Source: Bacteroidales bacterium
Lineage (GTDB): Bacteria > Bacteroidota > Bacteroidia > Bacteroidales > VadinHA17
DNA length: 6,832 nt
NCBI GenBank assembly: GCA_003155705.1
Contig: PMEC01000056.1
Location: 19,418 to 26,249, forward strand
Reading direction: 5' to 3'
The translations under genes and the position numbers were made by a program. Positions 1 to 5,511 of the stretch are shown in pieces. The notes below the pieces were generated by a model. It did not search any database, was not told the origin of the DNA, and saw nothing but the letters and a program-made list of their open reading frames with translations. Positions within the stretch are counted from its first letter, which is position 1. The number at the start of each line of letters is the position of its first letter.

Positions 1-398
1 CCGATAGCTCCAAAATAGGATCAAGGTTAGAAGCAGAAGCTCTTTTAGCTAAAACTATTGTGTCCGAAAAGACAAGGGATTTTATTCTGAAAAATCTAAA
101 AAGAACCGGAGAGAAGACATTTGTCTGGAAGTTGAATGTAAAATCGCTCTATGATAATCTTGAAAAAATTGTTGATGGATTGCCTCCCCCAGGTGGAGAT
201 AGTGAAACTGTCACAGGTTTTCCGGTGACTTTCATTAAAGGTGAAAATTCAGAATATTTGTCTACCGGAGATATTAATGCAATTCAAAAATTATTCCCTG
301 TAGCCGAGATGATCACTGTAGAAAACGCAGGACACTGGGTGAATGCAGAAAGGCCTGATGCGATTATTGATATTTTATTAAAACAGCTAAATGGATGA
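1..398 (+). CDS. YbfF-like alpha/beta-hydrolase (esterase), C-terminal part, cut by the left edge
   Basis: The reading frame is open from the left edge (first full codon at 3) to TGA at 396-398, so the GTG at 60 is probably not the start and the N-terminal half lies outside the window. The visible 131 residues end in a pattern typical of the alpha/beta-hydrolase fold: a strand with FPVTFIKG, the loop GENSEYL, a helix, then ENAGHWVNAERPD, where the His coded at 333-335 is the expected catalytic base. The order GENSEYL, FP, GHWVNAERPDA closely resembles the C-terminus of the E. coli esterase YbfF, which has a GGNSPYV loop there. The nucleophile elbow (GxSxG) is not in the window. The protein is probably a cytoplasmic carboxyl- or thioester hydrolase; its substrate cannot be told. 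It ends 3 bases from the stop of the convergent exonuclease gene. Family confidence is good, function only general. Confidence 0.85.
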   Translation, partial: DSSKIGSRLEAEALLAKTIVSEKTRDFILKNLKRTGEKTFVWKLNVKSLYDNLEKIVDGLPPPGGDSETVTGFPVTFIKGENSEYLSTGDINAIQKLFPVAEMITVENAGHWVNAERPDAIIDILLKQLNG

Positions 399-401
399 TT
401 A

Positions 402-1124
402 TCAAAAGAGAGTTACCGATTCAATATCTTCCATATTTATTGTTGCTTCGTTCATAAAGCGGAGTAATATTCTGGCAACCGCAAGTACATCCTTTTCACA
501 ATATGTAACAATTCGTTTGAGATCGTGCTCAACCCAATATACATCGGCAACCATGCTTCCGTCTATATCATCTTTCGGAGACGGAAAACCAAGGACTGAC
601 GAGAGGAGATCGAGCGAAGTGTAATTCTTGTAATCTCCGAACTTCCACAATTCCATTGTATCCAGTAATTTAACTTCCCATGGTTTCTTGCCAGCATTAT
701 TAAGGATATCCGGAATCAATAATTCATTGATTATCATTCTGCGAGCTATATAAGGGTAGTCAAATTCTTTCCCGTTATGCGCACATAATAGAGCCTCCCT
801 GTTCCTGGAAAATTTTGAAATCATAGAAGAAAATTCAGTGAGAATGCTCTTTTCATCATCACCAAAAAATGATTTGAGTCTGAATCCATAGGGATTCTTG
901 TCTTTCAATACTCCTACCGATATGCAGATTATCTTTCCGAATTCTGAATAGATTCCTGCTCTCTGGTAAACATCTGCTGCAGACTGTTCTTCTTTCCTGA
1001 AATTAGCAGATTTTTTATCCCACAAAACCTGCAATTGAGGATTTAGATTGCCAAAGGATTGCAAAACCGGAACAGTCTCAATATCGAGGAACATAATATC
1101 CCCTGGATTAATATTTTCAAGCAT
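402..1124 (-). CDS. Stand-alone 3'-5' exonuclease of the DNA polymerase B exonuclease type (DEDDy)
   Basis: This 240-residue protein has the three exonuclease motifs of the DEDD superfamily. Motif I is FLDIETVP, with metal ligands Asp14 and Glu16. Motif II is in HNGKEFDYPYI, with Asp122. Motif III is YCEKD, with Tyr208 and Asp212, which makes it the DEDDy subtype used by PolB/PolA proofreading domains and not the DEDDh subtype of DnaQ or RNase T. The stretch LLDTMELWKFGDYKNYTSLDLL (from residue 153), followed by DGSMVADVY, fits the family often described as a predicted 3'-5' exonuclease related to the PolB exonuclease domain. No polymerase domain is attached, and the length is normal for the stand-alone family. 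It is presumably cytoplasmic, removing nucleotides from DNA or RNA 3' ends; the natural substrate is unknown. The start lies 4 bases after the udk stop, so the two are almost certainly co-transcribed. No clear Shine-Dalgarno sequence is visible. Confidence 0.9.
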   Translation of the reverse strand: MLENINPGDIMFLDIETVPVLQSFGNLNPQLQVLWDKKSANFRKEEQSAADVYQRAGIYSEFGKIICISVGVLKDKNPYGFRLKSFFGDDEKSILTEFSSMISKFSRNREALLCAHNGKEFDYPYIARRMIINELLIPDILNNAGKKPWEVKLLDTMELWKFGDYKNYTSLDLLSSVLGFPSPKDDIDGSMVADVYWVEHDLKRIVTYCEKDVLAVARILLRFMNEATINMEDIESVTLF

Positions 1125-1128
1125 AGTA

Positions 1129-1749
1129 CTATAATTTTTCTTTAAGAAGATGTTTTTCGATTATCGAAATAAGGACTTCTATTCCAACCTGGTTCTCTCC
1201 ACCTCCAGGGATAATTATATCTGCATATCGCTTCGATGGTTCTATAAACTGGAGGTGTGAAGGCTTCACGGTGTCGTGATATCTTTCAAGCACCTTAAGG
1301 ACTGATCTTCCCCTTTCAACTATGTCGCGGGTAATTACCCTTCCAAGACGGTCGTCAGCATCAGCATCGACAAACACCTTAATATCAAGCATATCGCGTA
1401 GTCCACTGTCTGACAAAATCAGGATACCCTCTACAAGAGCGACACGGGCAGGCTTAATTGTAATGGTCTCCTTCGACCTCAGACAGGTCAGGTATGAATA
1501 AATAGGCATGTTAATCTCATGACCTGCTTTTAACAGCTTGAGTTGGTCAATAAGTAATTGAAATTCAATAGAATCAGGATGATCAAAATTGATTTTCTGG
1601 CGTTCCTCCAATGTAATTTGAATGTTATCCTTATAATATGCATCCTGTGGCAATAGAATTACCTCATTAGCCGGAAATACTTCCATAATTTTCCTGACAA
1701 CTGTAGTTTTTCCTGATCCTGTACCGCCTGCAATTCCTACAATAAGCAT
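1129..1749 (-). CDS. udk: Uridine kinase (uridine/cytidine kinase, pyrimidine salvage)
   Basis: Udk phosphorylates uridine (and usually cytidine) to UMP/CMP with ATP or GTP, in the cytoplasm. The 206-residue protein is of normal length and shows the family motifs in order: Walker A GGTGSGKTT (8-16), DAYYKD (36-41) with the likely catalytic Asp, NFDHPDS (54-60), the base-binding loop PIYSYLTCLR (82-91), VEGIL (106-110), the lid TRDIVERGR (140-148), and EPSKRYADIIIPGGG (170-184). The lid and C-terminal signature separate it from phosphoribulokinase and pantothenate kinase. One oddity is that the His usually found in the YDxxxHxR base-binding loop is Cys89 here (codon 1483-1485). The corresponding position is known to govern uridine versus cytidine use in other members. 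It is the first gene of a minus-strand pair with the downstream exonuclease. The start was chosen because MLIVGIAGGTGSGKT is the usual N-terminus and a promoter match lies just upstream. Confidence 0.95.
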   Translation of the reverse strand: MLIVGIAGGTGSGKTTVVRKIMEVFPANEVILLPQDAYYKDNIQITLEERQKINFDHPDSIEFQLLIDQLKLLKAGHEINMPIYSYLTCLRSKETITIKPARVALVEGILILSDSGLRDMLDIKVFVDADADDRLGRVITRDIVERGRSVLKVLERYHDTVKPSHLQFIEPSKRYADIIIPGGGENQVGIEVLISIIEKHLLKEKL

Positions 1750-1781
1750 ATTTTTATATTTTTGTAATCTTAATTCTCTTT

Positions 1782-1816
1782 CAAAAATAATAATTTGTAA
1801 TGAATGAGTGCCTAAA
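1782..1816 (-). promoter_or_regulatory. Candidate housekeeping promoter of udk and the exonuclease gene
   Basis: Reading the minus strand, TATTTTTG at 1789-1782 matches the Bacteroidota -7 consensus TAnnTTTG exactly. It would give a transcript start near 1776 and a leader of roughly 26 bases. The -33 element is weak: TTTA (1816-1813) is the nearest candidate, at 23 bases spacing, and it lies inside a repeat block. In sequence this AT-rich, an exact 8-mer match alone is modest evidence. Confidence 0.4.
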
Positions 1817-1846
1817 GTGATCTAAAGTTCGGAGTGATTAAAGTTG
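1807..1846. repeat. Short degenerate repeats, left block (TAAAGT units)
   Basis: TAAAGT occurs three times, at 1813, 1823 and 1839. The first two sit in a 10-base unit (CTAAAGTGAT, CTAAAGTTCG), and AGTGAT occurs at 1816 and 1833. The block begins with AGTGCCT (1807-1813), whose reverse complement AGGCACT occurs at 1932-1938 in the right block. The block may overlap the udk -33 region. It has no coding potential that I can see. Confidence 0.55.
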
Positions 1847-1859
1847 AATATTTAATTTG
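1828..1859 (+). promoter_or_regulatory. Weak candidate promoter for manA
   Basis: TTCG (1828-1831), a 20-base spacer, and TTAATTTG (1852-1859) each differ by one base from the Bacteroidota elements TTTG and TAnnTTTG, with correct spacing. It would start transcripts near 1866 and leave a leader of about 100 bases before manA. The match is imperfect and the region is AT-rich, so this is tentative. Confidence 0.2.
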
Positions 1860-1925
1860 ACTTTTTCTGAACACTAATGAAACCAGAATAAACAAAGTAG
1901 AAAAACAACAGCTCCCAACTCTAAG

Positions 1926-1959
1926 TACTCAAGGCACTTAAGGCATTCCTGGCACTTTT
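1926..1959. repeat. Short degenerate repeats, right block (AAGGCACTT units), inverted relative to the left block
   Basis: Three consecutive units of about 10 bases can be read: AAGGCACTT (1931-1939), AAGGCATTCC (1940-1949) and TGGCACTTTT (1950-1959). The reverse complement of 1926-1938 agrees with 1807-1819 at 10 of 13 bases, including 7 contiguous (AGTGCCT/AGGCACT). The pair could therefore form a long-range inverted structure around the roughly 100 bases between them. The block ends about 10 bases before the manA start. Confidence 0.55.
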
Positions 1960-1968
1960 TAAAACCAT

Positions 1969-2964
1969 ATGATGACTGAGTTATATCCAATTAAATTTGA
2001 GCCATTCCTGAAAGATAAGATATGGGGAGGCAATTCGCTGGTAAAGAATTGGGGGAAAAAAGCAGATTTATCCAGATTAATTGGAGAGAGCTGGGAGTTA
2101 TCTGCTGTCCAGGAAAATCTTTCGATCATTAGCAATGGATTTCTTGCAGGTAACAATATTGAAGAAATAATTGAAGTATATATGGGAGATATCACAGGAG
2201 ATGCTGTGTTTGAAAAGTACGGAAATGAATTTCCGCTGCTTATTAAGTTAATTGAGGCAAAACAGGATCTTTCTGTTCAGGTTCACCCGAATGATAAAAT
2301 TGCCAGAGAGCGACATAATGCATATGGGAAGACAGAGATGTGGTACATACTTGAATCTGAACCATCTGCAAAAATCTACTCAGGGTTTACTCATCCTGTC
2401 ACAAAAGAAATCTTTAATAACTTATTATCTGAAGGGAAGATTATTGAACTGTTAAATGCTGAAAGTGCGAAATACGGAGATGTTTTCTTCACTCCAGCAG
2501 GAAGAATTCATGCTATAGGCGCTGGAACTGTTCTTGTCGAAATACAGCAGACTTCTGACGTTACTTATAGAATTTTTGATTGGAACCGGAAAGATAATAA
2601 AGGAAAATCCAGGGATCTTCATATCGATCTTGCACTCGATGCGATTGATTACGACGCTGCTGGAAAATGCAAAATAAGAAAAGAACTGACTCCCGATAAG
2701 ACTGAAAACCTCGTAAACTGCCCATATTTTTATACCAATATATTACAGTTTGGCAGTCTGATTAGAAAGGATTTTAATATTATTGATTCCTTTATAATTT
2801 ACATATGTATTTCCGGAGAATTTATAATTCACTGGGATAATGGAGCAGAAATTGTGAAAAAGGGAGAAACCGTTCTGTTGCCTGCAATTATAAAAGATGT
2901 CGTACTCGAACCAAGACCCGAAGCTAAAATACTTGAGGTTTTTATTAATTCCCCTAATTTATAA
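1969..2964 (+). CDS. manA: Mannose-6-phosphate isomerase, class I (type I phosphomannose isomerase)
   Basis: This zinc enzyme interconverts fructose-6-phosphate and mannose-6-phosphate in the cytoplasm. It feeds GDP-mannose and glycan synthesis or lets mannose enter glycolysis. The 331-residue protein has the short bacterial (Bacillus ManA-like) length. The N-terminal FEPFLKDKIWGG (10-21) is typical. The zinc ligands are visible as Gln104 and His106 in QVHPND, Glu123 in GKTEMWY, and His181 in PAGRIHAIGAG. Arg201 in TYRIFDWNR is the expected active-site arginine. The C-terminal third is a second cupin-like domain (about 240-331). Two ATGs lie in tandem (1969, 1972); either could start the protein, and neither has a Shine-Dalgarno sequence. 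It is first in a + strand run, with the lipoprotein gene starting 3 bases after its stop. Family assignment is firm, but the metabolic direction cannot be read from the sequence. Confidence 0.95.
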   Translation: MMTELYPIKFEPFLKDKIWGGNSLVKNWGKKADLSRLIGESWELSAVQENLSIISNGFLAGNNIEEIIEVYMGDITGDAVFEKYGNEFPLLIKLIEAKQDLSVQVHPNDKIARERHNAYGKTEMWYILESEPSAKIYSGFTHPVTKEIFNNLLSEGKIIELLNAESAKYGDVFFTPAGRIHAIGAGTVLVEIQQTSDVTYRIFDWNRKDNKGKSRDLHIDLALDAIDYDAAGKCKIRKELTPDKTENLVNCPYFYTNILQFGSLIRKDFNIIDSFIIYICISGEFIIHWDNGAEIVKKGETVLLPAIIKDVVLEPRPEAKILEVFINSPNL

Positions 2965-2967
2965 AAC

Positions 2968-3759
2968 ATGAATATCAATGCTATGAAAACAAATACTTTC
3001 TTCTATATTTTCATTATTCTACTTATTTTATATTCAGGTTGTCAGAATAGAAGCAATAAAAATGCATCATCGAAAAATGAAAACCTTCCCGATACTTCAA
3101 CTGTAGCTGATACAGGTTTCACTGGAATAAAACAACTCTATTCTCATAAACTTCTTGCCAGAGAGGTTACTTATAAAAACGGAGTGAAGCAGGGTTTGAT
3201 GAAAACTTATCTGCCAAGTGGAAAGCTTTATCAAACATTCTGGTACAGGAACGGGCATCTTGAAGATACGGCAAAATGGTATTTTGATGACGGGAAAGTC
3301 TTCCGCACAACGCCATTCAAAAATGATTCTATGAATGGCGTCCAGACACAATATTACAGGAATGGTAAGGTAAGAGCCAAACTAAATTTTGTAAACGGAG
3401 TACGGACTCCTTATCTCGAGGAGTTTTTCTCTGATGGTGGAAAAATTACCATTTATCCTGAACTGGTCATTAAGACCAGGGATGAATATAGACAAAATGG
3501 CATTTTTAAAATCTGGCTTGATCTTACAGACAAAACAGTCAAGGCAACGTACTACAGAGGTGAATATATTGATGGACTTTTCTTCCCGAAAAAATATTCA
3601 AAACTAAATTCATCGGAAACAACGGGATATCTTGAGCTTAAAAAATCCGGGAACCCTAAGGATAATTATATCGGCGTAATTGCCGAAATATCGACCCCGC
3701 TTGGTAATAAATACCTGGTTTATAAAAAAATAGATCTTCCGTATAACGATTTAAAATAG
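2968..3759 (+). CDS. Lipoprotein with YwqK/MORN-like repeats, function unknown
   Basis: The 263-residue protein begins with a lipoprotein signal peptide: a short N-terminus, a hydrophobic core FFYIFIILLILYSG (11-24) and Cys25 as the lipidation site (LYSGC, with a somewhat unusual Tyr at -3). ATG 2968 gives MNINAMKTN; the second ATG at 2983 gives MKTNTFF, an equally good or better signal-peptide start with Lys at position 2. After a Ser/Asn-rich linker (26-50), residues 68-150 hold about four tandem units of the pattern YxNGKxxG.xxxYYxNGK, for example YKNGVKQGLMKTYLPSGK and YFDDGKVFRTTPFKNDSMNG. This pattern is typical of the YwqK/MORN-2 repeat family. No acidic run follows the Cys, so export to the outer surface is not indicated. 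The C-terminal 100 residues are unfamiliar to me. It is probably translated with manA (3-base gap), but no functional link is evident. Confidence 0.85.
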   Translation: MNINAMKTNTFFYIFIILLILYSGCQNRSNKNASSKNENLPDTSTVADTGFTGIKQLYSHKLLAREVTYKNGVKQGLMKTYLPSGKLYQTFWYRNGHLEDTAKWYFDDGKVFRTTPFKNDSMNGVQTQYYRNGKVRAKLNFVNGVRTPYLEEFFSDGGKITIYPELVIKTRDEYRQNGIFKIWLDLTDKTVKATYYRGEYIDGLFFPKKYSKLNSSETTGYLELKKSGNPKDNYIGVIAEISTPLGNKYLVYKKIDLPYNDLK

Positions 3760-3789
3760 GTCTTTATTAAAATTTATTGCTATCTCACA

Positions 3790-4398
3790 ATGATCATTCA
3801 CTCAGCAATATTTATCAAGAGCAGTGCAACGTTAGCCCAATGCCCAGAACCCTCGAAGCCTGAATTTGCATTTATTGGAAGATCAAACGTGGGTAAATCA
3901 TCTCTTATTAATATGGTCACCGGTTGGTCTAAACTGGCAAAAACGTCAGGGCAACCGGGCAAAACACGCACTATCAACCATTTCATTATTAATGATGAAT
4001 GGTATCTTGCCGACCTGCCCGGATACGGTTACGCTAAAGTACCGGTAAAGTTGAGGGAAAACTGGGTCAAAGAAGTTGAAAACTACATAGTTAATAGAGA
4101 AAACCTTGTTTGTCTCTTTGTTCTTCTCGATTGCAGGCTTGCGCCCCAGGATTCTGATCTCCTGTTTATGGAAAAAGTTGGATTAAGCCAGATACCTTTC
4201 GCCCGGGTTTTTACCAAAACAGATAAACTTAAAAAATCTGATCTTGAAAACTCTTTAAAAATATATGATAAAGTTATGCTCAAAAGATGGGAAGAATTGC
4301 CTGTCACGTTTTTTTCATCTATGGTAAACAGAACCGGAAGGGAAGAAATTCTGAACTTTATTGAACAATCTATTAACAATTACAAAAACGGCATTTAA
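3790..4398 (+). CDS. engB: Ribosome biogenesis GTP-binding protein YihA/YsxC/EngB
   Basis: EngB is a TrmE-Era-EngA-EngB-Septin class GTPase needed for late assembly of the 50S subunit; it acts in the cytoplasm on ribosome precursors. The 202-residue protein is full length. The GTPase motifs are in order: G1 GRSNVGKSS (30-38), the switch I region with GKTRTINHF (57-65), G3 DLPGYGYAKV (75-84), G4 TKTDK (142-146) and G5 FSS (175-177). The DLPGYG motif and the N-terminal CPEPSKPEFAFIGRSNVGKSS (from residue 18) distinguish EngB from Era and EngA. The ATG at 3790 gives the usual N-terminus, MIIHSAIFIKSS. The gene follows the lipoprotein gene by 30 bases, without a terminator or a convincing promoter in the gap, so it is likely read from the manA transcript, though an internal promoter cannot be excluded. 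Confidence 0.95.
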   Translation: MIIHSAIFIKSSATLAQCPEPSKPEFAFIGRSNVGKSSLINMVTGWSKLAKTSGQPGKTRTINHFIINDEWYLADLPGYGYAKVPVKLRENWVKEVENYIVNRENLVCLFVLLDCRLAPQDSDLLFMEKVGLSQIPFARVFTKTDKLKKSDLENSLKIYDKVMLKRWEELPVTFFSSMVNRTGREEILNFIEQSINNYKNGI

Positions 4399-4422
4399 GA
4401 TCGGCTGGATTTTCTATTTTTG
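4394..4422 (+). promoter_or_regulatory. Candidate housekeeping promoter of prs
   Basis: TATTTTTG at 4415-4422 matches the Bacteroidota -7 consensus TAnnTTTG exactly. TTTA at 4394-4397, spaced 17 bases, is a one-mismatch -33 candidate overlapping the engB stop codon. Transcripts would start near 4429, leaving a leader of about 38 bases. The exact -7 match in a 68-bp gap, placed correctly for prs, supports it; the -33 element and short spacing do not. Confidence 0.4.
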
Positions 4423-4466
4423 TATTCATATTTATTCTAAAGTTTTAAAAGCAAAATCATCTGAAA

Positions 4467-5405
4467 ATGTTTGGAAGAGCACCTATGAAACTTTTTTCCT
4501 GCAGGGCCTCAAATCATCTGGCTCAAAAAATTGCAGACGAACTTAAAGTTGAGCTGGGAAAGAGTTCGGTTACTGAATTCAGTGACGGAGAATTTCAGCC
4601 ATGTTATGACGAGTCTGTAAGAGGCTGCATGGTTTTCATAGTTCAATCTACCAATCCACCGGCCGATAATTTGTTTGAACTTCTCCTGATGATCGATGCA
4701 GCCAAAAGAGCCTCTGCCTATAAAGTAATTGCAGTAATTCCATATTATGGCTTCGCACGCCAGGACCGCAAAGACCGTCCCAGAGTGTCAATTGGGTCAA
4801 AACTTTCAGCAGACCTTCTGAGCGCTGCCGGTGTAGACAGGATAATAACTATGGATCTCCATGCCGATCAGATCCAGGGCTTTTTCAATGTTCCTGTTGA
4901 TCATCTTTTTGGTTCTGCTATTTTTGCACCTTATATTGAGAAACTTAAACTTGATAATCTCACAATTTCAGCTCCCGATATGGGCGGTTCAAAAAGAGCC
5001 AATGCCTATGCCAGACATCTTCAATCTGAAATGGTGCTTTGCTATAAGTTGCGGAAAAAACCCAATATTGTAGAAGAAATGTCAATTATTGGTGAAGTTG
5101 AAGGCAGGAATGTTCTGATTATTGACGATATGGTTGATACAGCAGGTACCCTGGTGCTGGCAGCCCAGATGATGAAGGATAGGGGCGCCACGAGCGTCAG
5201 GGCTTTTGCTACGCATCCTGTGCTATCGGGCAATGCAGTGGATAGAATAAACGACTCTCCTCTTGAAGAACTTGTAGTTACCGATTCAATGCCTTTCATA
5301 AATCATTCACCTAAAATCAAAGTACTCTCTATCGCTGAAATATTTGCAATTACAATCCAGGCGGTCAATACAAACCAGTCTATAAGTACAAATTTTGTAT
5401 TCTGA
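4467..5405 (+). CDS. prs: Ribose-phosphate pyrophosphokinase (PRPP synthetase)
   Basis: Prs makes PRPP from ribose-5-phosphate and ATP, the precursor for purine, pyrimidine, NAD, His and Trp synthesis, in the cytoplasm. The 312 residues match the normal class I length. Visible motifs are FSDGE (38-42), the ATP-binding flexible loop YYGFARQDRKDRPR (93-106), MDLHADQIQGFF (129-140), DMGGSKRA (171-178, where many bacteria have GGVxRA), and the ribose-5-phosphate/PRPP loop LIIDDMVDTAGTL (217-229). THPVLSG (249-255) and the conserved subunit-contact tail follow. The ATG at 4467 gives MFGRAPMKLFSC; ATG 4485 (Met7) would also keep the first strand, so the start is slightly uncertain. It has a likely promoter of its own, 68 bases downstream of engB, and is followed by rplY-pth. 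I recall prs, rplY and pth being neighbours in many bacteria. Confidence 0.96.
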   Translation: MFGRAPMKLFSCRASNHLAQKIADELKVELGKSSVTEFSDGEFQPCYDESVRGCMVFIVQSTNPPADNLFELLLMIDAAKRASAYKVIAVIPYYGFARQDRKDRPRVSIGSKLSADLLSAAGVDRIITMDLHADQIQGFFNVPVDHLFGSAIFAPYIEKLKLDNLTISAPDMGGSKRANAYARHLQSEMVLCYKLRKKPNIVEEMSIIGEVEGRNVLIIDDMVDTAGTLVLAAQMMKDRGATSVRAFATHPVLSGNAVDRINDSPLEELVVTDSMPFINHSPKIKVLSIAEIFAITIQAVNTNQSISTNFVF

Positions 5406-5424
5406 ATCTTTTGTACTATATTCG
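5394..5424 (+). promoter_or_regulatory. Candidate promoter of rplY-pth
   Basis: TTTG at 5394-5397, a 19-base spacer, and TATATTCG at 5417-5424 fit the Bacteroidota promoter TTTG-N19-21-TAnnTTTG with one mismatch. The -33 element lies inside the last codons of prs. Transcription would begin near 5431 and give an 80-base leader. The correct spacing makes this the best two-element promoter match I found in the window. Confidence 0.45.
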
Positions 5425-5463
5425 CCAGCCAAATTTTTAAACTAAATGTCAAACGTGTGATGG

Positions 5464-5486
5464 GAGGTTATCAGGGAGATAACTTT
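5464..5486 (+). promoter_or_regulatory. Hairpin in the rplY 5' leader
   Basis: GTTATC (5467-5472), loop AGGGA (5473-5477) and GATAAC (5478-5483) form a perfect 6-bp stem. It can be lengthened by G-U, A-U and G-U pairs to 5464-5486, and by an outer GTG (5455-5457) with CAC (5493-5495). No T-run follows, so it is not a standard intrinsic terminator of prs. The loop and its flank are G-rich (GGGAGG just before the stem). It lies 25 bases before the rplY start. A ribosomal-protein feedback site is possible but unproven. Confidence 0.4.
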
Positions 5487-5511
5487 GAGTAGCACAACAA
5501 TTTAAAGACAA

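Noticed and set aside
60..62. GTG as the start of the hydrolase gene
   Set aside because: The frame stays open to the left edge without a stop, and the protein resembles only the C-terminal half of the family, so the true start is outside the window.
391..624. Small + strand open frame overlapping the exonuclease gene
   Set aside because: It is Ser/Thr-rich, antisense to a gene with a complete set of exonuclease motifs, and resembles no protein I know.
1807..1959. CRISPR array
   Set aside because: The repeat units are about 10 bases, degenerate and contiguous, with no regular spacers of 25-40 bases and no cas gene nearby.
4361..4546. Small + strand open frame bridging engB and prs
   Set aside because: It overlaps both well-supported genes in another frame and has no family features.
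5464..5495. Intrinsic terminator of prs
   Set aside because: The hairpin is not followed by a T-run and lies about 60 bases past the stop, after a promoter match that would serve rplY.
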